DNA of 64,000 bases from Ruminococcus sp. (GCA_014799805.1 JAAVHJ010000004.1:26025-90024), one strand, 5' to 3'; positions 1 through 11,271 are shown, counted from the first letter of the stretch. Translations and numbers: made by a program. The notes: generated by a model not told the origin, from the letters alone.

Positions 1-41
1 TTATGCCCTAAAATACGCCCTAATTCTCTTAAAATACCCAT
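1..41 (-). CDS. 5' end of an unidentified gene cut by the window edge
   Basis: An ATG at 41 on the minus strand is preceded by an AAGGAG ribosome binding site (51-56) and opens a frame reading MGILRELGRILGH before the window ends. Thirteen residues are too few to assign a family. The well-spaced binding site is the only support. It lies downstream of the gdhA terminator and is probably a separate transcription unit. Confidence 0.5.
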   Translation of the reverse strand, partial: MGILRELGRILGH

Positions 42-140
42 ACAAATTAACTCCTTTTCAATAAATTTTCTTATTTATATTATATCATATTCCAATCAAA
101 TATACAGGTGCATAAATATAAATTTTAAATTTATTTATTA

Positions 141-177
141 AAAAAACAGAGAACTAAAATTCAGCTCTCTGTTTTTT
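141..177 (-). terminator. intrinsic terminator of gdhA
   Basis: Arms 141-152 and 166-177 pair as ACAGAGA/TCTCTGT extended by A:T pairs. In the minus direction the stem is followed by a T-run. It sits about 20 bases after the gdhA stop codon. Confidence 0.85.
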
Positions 178-196
178 ATCATAATTTGACTTAAAA

Positions 197-1549
197 TCAA
201 ACAACACCCTGTGCTTTCATAGCTTCTGCAACTTTCAGGAAACCTGCAATATTTGCACCTGCTACTAAATCATTATCAAGACCATATTCAGCAGCTGCTT
301 TTACAGAACTATCAAAAATATTCTTCATGATATTTTTCAGCTTTTCGTCAACTTCTTCAGCAGACCAGTTGTAACGCAAAGAATTCTGGGACATTTCTAA
401 ACCAGAAACTGCTACACCACCAGCATTAACTGCTTTAGATGGAGCAACTGCAACACCCTGAGATTTCAAATATGCAATTGCTTCATTAGAAGTAGGCATA
501 TTAGAAACTTCTACATAATATTTTACACCGTTAGCAACGATTTTTTCTGCTTCTTCCATACCAACTTCATTTTGTGTTGCACAAGGCATGATAATATCAG
601 CTTTCACACCCCATGGCTTTTCACCTGCATGGAATTCAGCACCGAATTTGTCTGCATAATCCTGTACTCTGTTACGGCAAGATGCACGCATTTCAAGCAG
701 ATATTCTACTTTTTCATCTGTGCTGATACCGTCAGCGTCATATACATAACCATCAGGACCAGAAATTGTAACAACTTTACCACCAAGTTCATTGACTTTC
801 TTGATAGTACCCCAAGCAACGTTACCAAAACCAGAAACTGCAACAGTTTTGCCCTTGATATCATCGCCAAAATGTTTCAGCATTTCTACTGTGTAATAAA
901 CTGCACCATAGCCAGTAGCTTCTGGACGAATCAGAGAACCGCCGTATTCCATGCCTTTACCAGTCAAAACACCAGTAAATTCATTGCGTAATCTCTTATA
1001 CTGACCAAATAAATAGCCAATTTCACGACCGCCAACGCCAATATCACCAGCAGGAACGTCTGTATTAGGTCCAATATGTCTGCTTAATTCTGTCATAAAG
1101 CTCTGGCAGAAACGCATCACTTCTGCATCAGATTTACCCTGTGGGTCGAAATCTGAACCACCTTTACCGCCACCCATTGGCAAAGTTGTTAAAGAATTCT
1201 TGAAAATTTGTTCAAAGCCCAAGAATTTAATAATACCAATATATACATTGGGAGCAAATCTCAAACCGCCCTTGTAAGGACCAATTGCAGAATTAAATTC
1301 TACACGGAAACCACGGTTTACTTGTACTTTACCGTTATCATCTACCCATGGAACACGGAACACGATTTGACGCTCTGGTTCTACGATTCTTTCAAGTACG
1401 CCTGCTTCTACTAAGTCAGGTCTTTTTTCTACGACTGGTTCAACAGATTCAAAAACTTCTGTTACTGTCTGAATAAATTCAGGTTCGCCCTGATTTCTAG
1501 CTTTTACTCTCTCTAAGAGGTCAAGTAAATATTGATTCTTTAACGCCAT
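197..1549 (-). CDS. gdhA: NADP-type glutamate dehydrogenase
   Basis: Reversibly aminates 2-oxoglutarate to glutamate in the cytoplasm, usually in the ammonia-assimilating direction for this NADP class. The 450-residue length matches the hexameric bacterial family. The PMGGGKGG motif (about 124-131) carries the catalytic lysine region, PAGDIG (about 167-171) carries the catalytic aspartate, and VSGFGNVAWG (about 238-247) is the Rossmann nucleotide loop. An AGGAGGG binding site precedes the ATG. The gene is monocistronic, with its own promoter at 1618-1646 and a terminator at 141-177. The NADP preference is inferred from overall family resemblance, not from a residue test. Confidence 0.96.
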   Translation of the reverse strand: MALKNQYLLDLLERVKARNQGEPEFIQTVTEVFESVEPVVEKRPDLVEAGVLERIVEPERQIVFRVPWVDDNGKVQVNRGFRVEFNSAIGPYKGGLRFAPNVYIGIIKFLGFEQIFKNSLTTLPMGGGKGGSDFDPQGKSDAEVMRFCQSFMTELSRHIGPNTDVPAGDIGVGGREIGYLFGQYKRLRNEFTGVLTGKGMEYGGSLIRPEATGYGAVYYTVEMLKHFGDDIKGKTVAVSGFGNVAWGTIKKVNELGGKVVTISGPDGYVYDADGISTDEKVEYLLEMRASCRNRVQDYADKFGAEFHAGEKPWGVKADIIMPCATQNEVGMEEAEKIVANGVKYYVEVSNMPTSNEAIAYLKSQGVAVAPSKAVNAGGVAVSGLEMSQNSLRYNWSAEEVDEKLKNIMKNIFDSSVKAAAEYGLDNDLVAGANIAGFLKVAEAMKAQGVV

Positions 1550-1617
1550 TGTTAAGAACCCTCCTGTTTTAAAATTCCGTCACTGAAAAACACTTGTCTT
1601 TTGTAGACGGTAATGCT

Positions 1618-1646
1618 ATTATACCATGTTTTTGAAAAAAAAGCAA
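1618..1646 (-). promoter_or_regulatory. sigma-A promoter of gdhA
   Basis: On the minus strand: -35 TTGCTT (1641-1646), 17-base spacer, TG element, -10 TATAAT (1618-1623). It is about 70 bases upstream of the gdhA ATG. Confidence 0.8.
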
Positions 1647-1754
1647 GTACTATTTGCAATTTTTTCTAATATTTTCAGAAAAAAACTTTATTTTGTGAAG
1701 TATGACTAAATATTGCATGAAATATTATTCAATTTATTAGTAATTTTTCAACAT

Positions 1755-2084
1755 TTATTTTTTCAAATATTTTCTAAAATCCTTTAAATCACAATTATTT
1801 AAAATTTTACTTACATAGACAGCTAAATGATAAATATCTGCTTTTTTTAATTTTAATAATACATACTCATCATCACTGGTTTTCGATTTTGTCAACCCTG
1901 CTAAATAATCTAAAGAAACATCATAATATTTTGCTAAAATAATTGCTTTTTCAAGCGGAATATCTGTTTCTCCACGTTCATATTTTCCGTAATGATTCAT
2001 AGAAACACCAATTAAATCAGCAACTTGCTTTTGTGTCAATCCAGCATCTTCTTTTAAATCTTTCAATCTTTGATAATATCCCAT
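1755..2084 (-). CDS. XRE-family HTH transcriptional regulator
   Basis: A 109-residue DNA-binding protein with a Cro/CI-type helix-turn-helix at about residues 6-60 (LKDLKEDAGLTQKQVADLIG, then YGKYERGETDIP). The short C-terminal tail has no recognisable sensor or peptidase domain. It is transcribed divergently from a small unknown gene at 2229. The intervening region carries an AATTG-A-CAATT inverted repeat over the -35 box of that gene, a plausible operator. Autoregulation and control of the two small neighbours are inferences. A toxin-antitoxin role was considered but nothing identifies a toxin. Confidence 0.88.
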   Translation of the reverse strand: MGYYQRLKDLKEDAGLTQKQVADLIGVSMNHYGKYERGETDIPLEKAIILAKYYDVSLDYLAGLTKSKTSDDEYVLLKLKKADIYHLAVYVSKILNNCDLKDFRKYLKK

Positions 2085-2142
2085 AAAAATAAATCCTTTC
2101 CATTGTATATTATACCTAAATTATAATATATATATTTTTTTT

Positions 2143-2153
2143 AATTGACAATT
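2143..2153. promoter_or_regulatory. inverted repeat AATTG-A-CAATT, candidate XRE operator
   Basis: A perfect 5-1-5 inverted repeat overlapping the -35 hexamer of the 2229 gene. An imperfect copy (AGTTGACAATT) covers the -35 hexamer of the next gene at 2485-2495. Its position next to the divergent XRE gene suggests an operator. This is inference. Confidence 0.4.
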
Positions 2154-2174
2154 ACTATCTTTATATGATATAAT
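2145..2174 (+). promoter_or_regulatory. sigma-A promoter of the 2229 gene
   Basis: -35 TTGACA (2145-2150), 18-base spacer with a TG element, -10 TATAAT (2169-2174). Confidence 0.8.
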
Positions 2175-2228
2175 ACATTAAATAGAATTTAATAAGATTT
2201 ATTTTTTGAAAAGAGGTGAATAAAAATT

Positions 2229-2447
2229 ATGAAATATGTGACTTCTGAAATGCGGACTAATGTTGAACGTTACAGCAAACAAAGTAAAGAATTTAGAAAA
2301 AAATATCTCTCTGGAGAAATAACTTACCAACAGCTCCAACAATTTATGAACGAATATATTAACTTTATGAAACTCTATTTTAAAGACATTGACCTAGATG
2401 AAGTTATCGCTTTCGTCAAAGAATTAGCAAAAACTCTGAAATACTAA
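2229..2447 (+). CDS. small hypothetical protein (72 aa)
   Basis: Not recognised. A 72-residue, highly charged, helix-prone protein with no membrane segment or cysteine motif. Expression is well supported: a consensus promoter (2145-2174), a strong AGAGGTGA binding site about 9 bases before the ATG, and an intrinsic terminator whose loop contains the stop codon. It sits between a divergent XRE regulator and another small gene with a near-identical promoter, which suggests the three form a small regulated unit. Confidence 0.7.
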   Translation: MKYVTSEMRTNVERYSKQSKEFRKKYLSGEITYQQLQQFMNEYINFMKLYFKDIDLDEVIAFVKELAKTLKY

Positions 2448-2460
2448 ATTTCAGAGTTTT
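2431..2460 (+). terminator. intrinsic terminator of the 2229 gene
   Basis: A perfect stem AACTCTGAAAT/ATTTCAGAGTT with a four-base loop, followed by TTATTATTTT. It overlaps the last codons and stop of the small gene. Confidence 0.85.
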
Positions 2461-2486
2461 ATTATTTTGTCATATAATTTCAATAG

Positions 2487-2515
2487 TTGACAATTGCTTC
2501 TTTCTATGCTATAAT
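2487..2515 (+). promoter_or_regulatory. consensus sigma-A promoter of the 2556 gene
   Basis: -35 TTGACA (2487-2492), exactly 17 bases with a TATGC extended element, -10 TATAAT (2510-2515). The longest reading frame nominally starts inside this -35 box, so the true start must lie downstream. Confidence 0.88.
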
Positions 2516-2555
2516 TGATTTTACAGAAAATAGGAAAAACGGGTGGCGAATAAAT

Positions 2556-2915
2556 TTGAACTGGGAAAAATTTTACCAATTAGAAGAAAACAGATATTAT
2601 CGCTTTGTTGCTACATTACAAGAATGTGGTTTATTTTTACTAGATGAAAATGATATTATGATTGAAACTTCTATTTTTGAAGATTTTGACATTGATGTCA
2701 GAAGCAATTTATGTAAAGACAATTTAAATTTTTTACTGGAAAATGGCTGGATTAATCAAATTATTTTTCAGAAATGCACACAACTTTATGACAAATTTTG
2801 TGCAATACAAAAAAATTTTCCTGAAATCTGGAATATAAATGCTATCAAAACAGCTCCTCAATGGCATGAAATTCTTTTACTTTCTGATGAAATTAAATCT
2901 ATGCTTTATGTATAA
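2556..2915 (+). CDS. hypothetical protein (about 119 aa)
   Basis: Not recognised. An acidic, aromatic-rich cytoplasmic protein without signal peptide, membrane segment or metal motif. The frame extends upstream to 2487, but that TTG is the -35 hexamer of a consensus promoter. I therefore place the start at the in-frame TTG at 2556, preceded by GGGTGG. The residues then read LNWEKFYQLEENRYYRF. Its promoter is nearly a copy of that of the preceding small gene, suggesting joint control. It ends at a strong bidirectional terminator facing atpC. Confidence 0.6.
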   Translation: MNWEKFYQLEENRYYRFVATLQECGLFLLDENDIMIETSIFEDFDIDVRSNLCKDNLNFLLENGWINQIIFQKCTQLYDKFCAIQKNFPEIWNINAIKTAPQWHEILLLSDEIKSMLYV

Positions 2916-2916
2916 T

Positions 2917-2953
2917 AATCAGCTCCAAAATAGTTGACATTTTGGAGCTGATT
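2917..2953. terminator. bidirectional terminator between the 2556 gene and atpC
   Basis: A perfect 15-base stem AATCAGCTCCAAAAT/ATTTTGGAGCTGATT with a 7-base loop. T-rich sequence follows on the plus side and a weaker T-rich tract on the minus side. It separates convergent genes. Confidence 0.85.
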
Positions 2954-2958
2954 TCATT

Positions 2959-3402
2959 TTATTTTTTCTTTTTTACTGGAGGGATAATTTGCCCAGTGCT
3001 ACGCCCCGAAACTTGTAAACGGTTCAAAGCTCTTTGTAATTTCAAATTTGCCCGTTCTAATCTATCAGGTTCATTCTGAAAAGCTTCAATCTTTGCCATA
3101 GCGTCTTGACGGGAACGTTCTGCCCAATCAGGGTCAATTTCTTCTGCCCATTCGCCAGCCGTAACTAACACAGACGTTTTATCATCAGAAACTTTTAAAA
3201 CACCACCAGCAATTGCTGCTTTTTTCATATCGCCATTTTCAAGCTTTACTGTCAATGCACCAGTTTTGAGAATTGCCACATAACGAATATGCCCTGCTAA
3301 AATACCAACATCACCTTCAGTAGTTCTAGCTGTCAATTGAATCACTTGGTCATCAAATAGCTTTTTATCTGGTGTGAGAATTACCAATCGGAAAGTATTC
3401 AT
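2959..3402 (-). CDS. atpC: F1-ATPase epsilon subunit
   Basis: Central-stalk subunit of the F1 sector, coupling c-ring rotation to the catalytic hexamer. The N-terminal beta-sandwich (about 1-85, with LTPDKKLFDDQV and GDVGILAGH) is followed by a two-helix C-terminal domain containing the usual ERANLKLQRALNRL segment. At 147 residues it is slightly longer than typical because of a basic tail ending in KKKK. It is the last gene of the ATP synthase operon, 15 bases after atpD and just before a terminator. Confidence 0.95.
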   Translation of the reverse strand: MNTFRLVILTPDKKLFDDQVIQLTARTTEGDVGILAGHIRYVAILKTGALTVKLENGDMKKAAIAGGVLKVSDDKTSVLVTAGEWAEEIDPDWAERSRQDAMAKIEAFQNEPDRLERANLKLQRALNRLQVSGRSTGQIIPPVKKKK

Positions 3403-3417
3403 GCTAAAAACTCTCCC

Positions 3418-4824
<1,407 letters not shown>

Positions 4825-4844
4825 TCATCAAATTTTTATTAATT

Positions 4845-5819
4845 CTACACTTCAAATAATTTTTCAAATTGATTCGCTAATTCTTCTAAATCAGCTCTTT
4901 TTCGTAATGCATACAGCCATTTTTTAGGAATTGTTTCATAGCCGTATAAAATACCTGCAATACTTCCTGTAATACCGCCAATTGTATCTGTATCATAGCC
5001 CATATTAATTGCCTTTAATACAGCTGTTTTATAATTATTACTTGTGAGAATGCTATATAACACAGATTCTAAACTTGCTACAACATAGCCATTATCTTCT
5101 GAAATTTCCGTATCACTAATAGCTAAAAAGTCAGGATTTAAAATCTTTTCATGTGCCTTGATTGCTTCATCAGAAAAATAATGATTATAATTAATTTTTA
5201 ATAAATTTTCAAATGCAATTCGTTTTTCTAAGCCTAAAATAATATTTCTCAAAAATTCAGTATAAATAAAACAACTCATTTTACTAATATCATGTGCATG
5301 CGTAATTGATGAAGCTTTTGCTATCAAATCAGCCGTATTTGATTCAGTCATATTTGTTTTAATTGCATACAACGAAAAAGGCAAGATTCGCATCAAAGCA
5401 CCATTTCCATTATCATAAAATTCGCTTCCGCCACATTCCAAAGCAGGACAGCCATTTTGAAAGCGTTGCAATGCTTCTGAAACAATACCACCCAATCCAA
5501 AGGGCATATCTAATGAACAATAATAACCCAAATCCCACCAATTGCAAAAGCTTTGCATAATATCTTGATAATTAATATAATTATTTCTAATTATAGAATC
5601 CATACCAGCAATTAGCATAGAAGTGTCATCACTCCAAGAACCAGAGGGAATTAATTTGCTCCAGCTGCTTTTAAATGGCAGATGAAATTCATTTCCTAAC
5701 ATATCTGTTAAGTGAATTTCTCGCACTTCTTGGCGTGAGAGAAACTCAACAGGTACACCTAATGCATCACCAACAGCAAAGCCAATTAATGCATCTTTTG
5801 TAATATTTCTATATTGCAA
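4845..5819 (-). CDS. ADP-ribosylglycohydrolase (DraG/ARH family) inside the atp operon
   Basis: Predicted dinuclear-metal hydrolase removing ADP-ribose from proteins or small molecules in the cytoplasm. Family hallmarks are the N-terminal GFAVGDALG, the SWSDDT metal motif and, near the C-terminus, NMGYDTDTIGG with the second metal-binding aspartates. The length of about 324 residues is typical. The longest frame begins at a TTG at 5834, but that TTG sits on the GGAGG binding site, so the next TTG at 5819 (8-base spacing) is preferred. It lies between atpG and atpD on the same strand with short gaps. The target is unknown; regulation of ATP synthase is only a hypothesis from position. Confidence 0.9.
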   Translation of the reverse strand: MQYRNITKDALIGFAVGDALGVPVEFLSRQEVREIHLTDMLGNEFHLPFKSSWSKLIPSGSWSDDTSMLIAGMDSIIRNNYINYQDIMQSFCNWWDLGYYCSLDMPFGLGGIVSEALQRFQNGCPALECGGSEFYDNGNGALMRILPFSLYAIKTNMTESNTADLIAKASSITHAHDISKMSCFIYTEFLRNIILGLEKRIAFENLLKINYNHYFSDEAIKAHEKILNPDFLAISDTEISEDNGYVVASLESVLYSILTSNNYKTAVLKAINMGYDTDTIGGITGSIAGILYGYETIPKKWLYALRKRADLEELANQFEKLFEV

Positions 5820-5839
5820 GTAAAATTCCTCCAAGCAAA

Positions 5840-6316
5840 TTATTTTTCATGTACAAGTTTTCCAGTCATATTATCAATACTAATTGCAATCAACTGCACA
5901 TTATTAATATATTTTCTTATCACTTCTTCAACTTCCTGTTCAGATGGATAATATTTCAAGCCCAAATTTCTAACTTGTTGCATTTTTAATTCTTCCTCAT
6001 GAACCAGCTCCGCTTTTCCCATGATAACAACACTTGTGACATAAAAAGCCCAATCATCTTGTTTTTTTATGCCTTGATTCCATGTTGTAAAACAAACTTT
6101 TTCACAATTCTGAATAGAATCCAGTTTATGTCCTGATTTTGCACTATGCAAATAAATTTTATTATCCTGTTCGTCATAATAAAAATTCATTGGCACAGCA
6201 TATGGATAATTATTATCACCCAATACAGCCAAAACACCACGCTTTTCAGATTTTAAAATTGCAATGCATTCCTGTTTAGAAATCTCTTGATTTTTACGTC
6301 GCATTTCTCTAAACAT
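5840..6316 (-). CDS. pyridoxamine-5'-phosphate-oxidase-like flavin split-barrel protein (NimA-like)
   Basis: A 158-residue FMN-binding split-barrel protein. It has the order typical of NimA/5-nitroimidazole reductase-like proteins: GVLAVLGDNNYPYAVPMNF (beta strands), YLHSAKSGHKLD (flavin phosphate region), then VCFTTWNQG. Substrate is unknown; related proteins reduce nitro compounds or bind haem or F420, so no specific role is claimed. The start is set at the ATG at 6316, six bases after GAGGTG; the in-frame GTG upstream is part of that binding site. It is inserted in the ATP synthase operon, 27 bases after atpG and 20 bases before the glycohydrolase. Confidence 0.85.
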   Translation of the reverse strand: MFREMRRKNQEISKQECIAILKSEKRGVLAVLGDNNYPYAVPMNFYYDEQDNKIYLHSAKSGHKLDSIQNCEKVCFTTWNQGIKKQDDWAFYVTSVVIMGKAELVHEEELKMQQVRNLGLKYYPSEQEVEEVIRKYINNVQLIAISIDNMTGKLVHEK

Positions 6317-6343
6317 AAAATTCACCTCAAAAATTAAGTATCA

Positions 6344-7210
6344 TCATTGCTGTGCACTTGCACCGCCAACAATTTCTGTAATTTCCTGCGTAATAGCACC
6401 TTGTCTTGCACGGTTATATAACAAAGATAAATTATCAATCATTTCCGTTGCATTATCCGTTGCATTTTCCATAGCTGTTCTTCTGGAAGCCTGTTCAGAT
6501 GCAAAAGATTCTACAATTGCACCATATAATAAACTAGCCACATATCTGGGAACTAATTTATCAAATACAGCTTCTGGAGAGGGTTCATATTCGACAGCAC
6601 AACGTCTGGGATTTTTTACAGCTAATTCTTCTAATGGGATAATTTCCATTTTTTGAGCGACTTGCAAAATCGGCGAAACATAATTTGTAAATACAAGTTC
6701 TACACTTTGTAAAGACGCATGTCTTTGATATGTAGTTAAAATTAATTCTGCCATATCCATTGCTAAATAAATATTCATATGCTCTGCAATATGATGATAA
6801 GATTTTAAAATTTTAAGATTTTTATTCTCAAAATAATCAACAGCTTTTTGACCAATTGGCATAATAATTGGATTACCGCCAGCTTGTTTAATTTCGTCAA
6901 TTCTAGTCTGTGCAATGCGAAATACATTGGCATTAAAACCGCCTGCTAAACCTCTGTCACCTGCAATGACAATTAATAAAACAGCTCCTTTTTCTGTACG
7001 TTTGCGTACAAATTGCGAATTAAAATACATATCTTCTGAAGCAATTTCAGCCATTAATTTATAAGTCGCTTCAAAAAACGGCTGTACAGATTCGGCACGT
7101 TCTTTGGCTTTTCTTAATTTAGAAGACGCTACTAATTCCATTGCTTTGGTAATTTGCATAGTACTTTCTACGCTGTGAATACGACGTTTAATATCTTTCA
7201 GATTTGCCAT
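6344..7210 (-). CDS. atpG: F1-ATPase gamma subunit
   Basis: Rotary shaft of F1. It begins with the conserved MANLKDIKRRIHSVESTMQITKAMELVASSKL helix signature, contains GDRGLAGGFNANV, and ends with the usual C-terminal helix RRTAMENATDNA and RQGAITQEITEIVGGA. The length of 288 residues is normal. It follows atpA by 16 bases. The canonical next gene atpD is displaced about 1.5 kb by two inserted genes. Confidence 0.97.
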   Translation of the reverse strand: MANLKDIKRRIHSVESTMQITKAMELVASSKLRKAKERAESVQPFFEATYKLMAEIASEDMYFNSQFVRKRTEKGAVLLIVIAGDRGLAGGFNANVFRIAQTRIDEIKQAGGNPIIMPIGQKAVDYFENKNLKILKSYHHIAEHMNIYLAMDMAELILTTYQRHASLQSVELVFTNYVSPILQVAQKMEIIPLEELAVKNPRRCAVEYEPSPEAVFDKLVPRYVASLLYGAIVESFASEQASRRTAMENATDNATEMIDNLSLLYNRARQGAITQEITEIVGGASAQQ

Positions 7211-7226
7211 AATGAAACACTCACTT

Positions 7227-8744
<1,518 letters not shown>

Positions 8745-9272
8745 TCACTTTTTTATATCTTTAAACTGTTGCATACGATTCCGAATAGAATTATCTATTT
8801 TCGTATCACCATATTGAATTATCATGCCACCAATCAAAGATTTATCTACGATTTCCCGCATTAAAATAAGCTTGTTAAATTTTTTAATTAATTTATCCAT
8901 TAGCATGATTTTCTGTTTTCCTTGCAATTTCACAGCTGTTGTGACAAACACTTCAATTGCATTGCAATGCTCATAATATAAATGATTAAAAGCCTCACAG
9001 ATTTCTAAAATTTTATAAAATCTATGCTTTTCTACAAGTAAGCACAAGAAATTTTCAGTTATACCTGATTCATTGCCAATCACTTTTTTTAATATTGCAA
9101 TTCTTTCTTCTATGCTTAAAGTCGGCACATCTAGTAATACTACAAAATCTGGATATTGTTTTATTATATCAGCAAATTGCTTTAATTCTGTATAAACTTG
9201 CTTTTCTTTCTGTTCTTCCTTTGCAAGCTGAAATAAAGCTTCTGCATATACTTTTCCTACTGTCTGTGTCAT
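8745..9272 (-). CDS. atpH: F1-ATPase delta subunit
   Basis: Peripheral-stalk subunit linking b to the top of F1. The 175-residue protein has the family N-terminus (VGKVYAEALFQLAKE), the middle LLVEKHRFYKILEICEAF, and the C-terminal KSLIGGMIIQYGDTKIDNSIRNRM. Its start codon overlaps the atpF stop by four bases (ATGA), indicating translational coupling. The AGGTGAT binding site lies in the atpF end. Confidence 0.95.
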   Translation of the reverse strand: MTQTVGKVYAEALFQLAKEEQKEKQVYTELKQFADIIKQYPDFVVLLDVPTLSIEERIAILKKVIGNESGITENFLCLLVEKHRFYKILEICEAFNHLYYEHCNAIEVFVTTAVKLQGKQKIMLMDKLIKKFNKLILMREIVDKSLIGGMIIQYGDTKIDNSIRNRMQQFKDIKK

Positions 9273-9763
9273 GGCTTATCACCTAAATTTTGCAGGAAAT
9301 CATGAATTAATCTCTCATGGTCTTTTGGATTAATTTCTTTTTCCATAATTTTCTGTGCTAATTCCATTGCAAGTTCTGAAATTTCACCCTGCAATTCTTG
9401 TTTTGCAAGATTTTTTTCACGCTCTGTTTCTCTGCTAGCTTTCTCACGAACAGCCTGCGCTTCATCACGAGCTTTCGCAATCATAGAATCTCCTTGTTTT
9501 TGAGCTAATTTTTCAGCACGGCTGATAATTCCAGATGCTTCTTCTTTGGCACTAGAAATTGCCTGTGCATATTTTTCTTTATCTGCATTTGCAGAATTTA
9601 ATGCATCATCTGCTTTTTGATAAGTCGCCGTTACTTCTTGTTGCCTTTTTTCAAGAATTTCATCTACCCGCTTGAATAAAATAAATTTAAATGCCAGAAA
9701 AATTAATCCTGTATTAATTAGCGTAAATAAAATCGTACCGACATCAATTGATAAAAAATCCAA
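9269..9763 (-). CDS. atpF: Fo-ATPase b subunit
   Basis: Peripheral-stalk subunit with one N-terminal membrane span (about 5-27, IDVGTILFTLINTGLIFLAF) and a long charged, Ala-rich helix. The length of 164 residues is typical. Only one b gene is present, as in most Firmicutes. It overlaps atpH by four bases and follows atpE by 27 bases. Confidence 0.96.
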   Translation of the reverse strand: MDFLSIDVGTILFTLINTGLIFLAFKFILFKRVDEILEKRQQEVTATYQKADDALNSANADKEKYAQAISSAKEEASGIISRAEKLAQKQGDSMIAKARDEAQAVREKASRETEREKNLAKQELQGEISELAMELAQKIMEKEINPKDHERLIHDFLQNLGDKP

Positions 9764-9790
9764 TTTTATCCCTCCATTCTGAAACGGAGA

Positions 9791-10084
<294 letters not shown>

Positions 10085-10095
10085 TTAAATTTTTT

Positions 10096-10860
10096 TTAAT
10101 TTTCCTCAGCGTTGCCATCTGCATTAGAAATATAAACCATTGTCAGCATGATAAAAATAAATGCTTGCATAAATCCGCTGAACAAATCAAAATACAGTGA
10201 CAGCACTGCGGGAATTCCAATTGTACAGAATGCGATGCCAATTTTTTTGGTAATGACAGACAACGCAAAATATAATAAGCTGGTAATTACCATACCGCTT
10301 ACAATATTACCAAAATGACGTAAACTCATAGAAACAGGTGTTGAAACTTCGCTTAAAATATTCATAGGCAACATAACAGGCACAGGCTCAGCATAGCCTT
10401 TTAAATAGCCTCCCAATCCATGGGTACGAATATTTGTGCTGTGAATTAATACAAACGTAATTAATGCCCATGTCAATGGTACATTAAAATCAGCTGTTAC
10501 ACTGCGAAGTCCTAACATGCTAATTAAACTTCCCAAAATCGAGAACGTAAACAATCCTGCAATATAAGGCGAAATTTTTCGCCAATGCTTGCCCATCGTA
10601 TCTTCTACAAGTCCATAGATAGTCAGCACTGCCCATTCAGCGACAACTTGCTTTTTAGAAACATTTTTTGTTTTCATATCACTTGTCAACCAAAGCAATA
10701 ATAATACCACAGCAAGAATAATCACCCAACTTAATACAACCGTTTCCGTCAAATTAATTTTCACGCCGAATACATCAAAAGATGCAATTAATTTAGGGCC
10801 ACTTACATCAATCCCATCAGGCGAACCTTTTAAAAAATCACTGATACTCAAAAAACTCAC
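10096..10860 (-). CDS. atpB: Fo-ATPase a subunit
   Basis: Stator channel subunit, 254 residues with about six hydrophobic segments. The essential arginine is at about R181 in VSMSLRHFGNIVSG. The C-terminal span reads FSGFMQAFIFIMLTMVYISNA, as in the family. The start overlaps the stop of the upstream atpI-like gene by four bases. It is followed 29 bases later by atpE. It works with the sodium-type c subunit encoded next to it. Confidence 0.96.
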   Translation of the reverse strand: MSFLSISDFLKGSPDGIDVSGPKLIASFDVFGVKINLTETVVLSWVIILAVVLLLLWLTSDMKTKNVSKKQVVAEWAVLTIYGLVEDTMGKHWRKISPYIAGLFTFSILGSLISMLGLRSVTADFNVPLTWALITFVLIHSTNIRTHGLGGYLKGYAEPVPVMLPMNILSEVSTPVSMSLRHFGNIVSGMVITSLLYFALSVITKKIGIAFCTIGIPAVLSLYFDLFSGFMQAFIFIMLTMVYISNADGNAEEN

Positions 10861-11225
10861 TTCCTTTTGATTGGATTACTGCGAACAGATAAAATCCCGA
10901 AAATAATTTTTGGATATAAAAACGGCAAAACAGTTGTGACAGTATTCACATAAGAAAAAATTAAACTAATTGCAATCATCACAGATGCAATCAAACAACG
11001 CAGTAAATAGCCGACAAAATCCTTTGTTTTGCCAAAATATACAGCATTTAAAATACTTTTTCTTAACAAAAATAAATTTACTATCATGCCAACACTTCCA
11101 AGAATTAGCCCCAGAATCACAGCAATTTGAAATTTTACTAAAAATAGCGATATAACCCAGATAATCACATCTAGCATAACAGTACAAATCATTGCAAAAT
11201 GTAATTCCCGATGTAAATCCTGCAT
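10857..11225 (-). CDS. atpI: AtpI-like membrane protein, first gene of the ATP synthase operon
   Basis: A 122-residue protein with four hydrophobic segments at the AtpI position, overlapping atpB by four bases. Sequence conservation of AtpI is weak, so the call rests on size, topology and position. AtpI assists c-ring assembly or Mg2+ handling in other bacteria. The start is set at the ATG at 11225, which follows AGGAGG by seven bases. The longer frame to 11300 would run through the operon promoter and is rejected. Confidence 0.8.
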   Translation of the reverse strand: MQDLHRELHFAMICTVMLDVIIWVISLFLVKFQIAVILGLILGSVGMIVNLFLLRKSILNAVYFGKTKDFVGYLLRCLIASVMIAISLIFSYVNTVTTVLPFLYPKIIFGILSVRSNPIKRK

Positions 11226-11271
11226 AGCAAAACCTCCTGTTTGCTGTTTTAAAAAATATTCGCATGTCTCT

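Noticed and set aside
572-991. Plus-strand frames inside gdhA (also 1208-1414)
   Set aside because: Opposite-strand shadows of a highly conserved gene.
1755-2915. Toxin-antitoxin system made of the XRE gene and the two small genes
   Set aside because: The XRE gene is divergent from, not in an operon with, the small genes, and neither small protein resembles a toxin.
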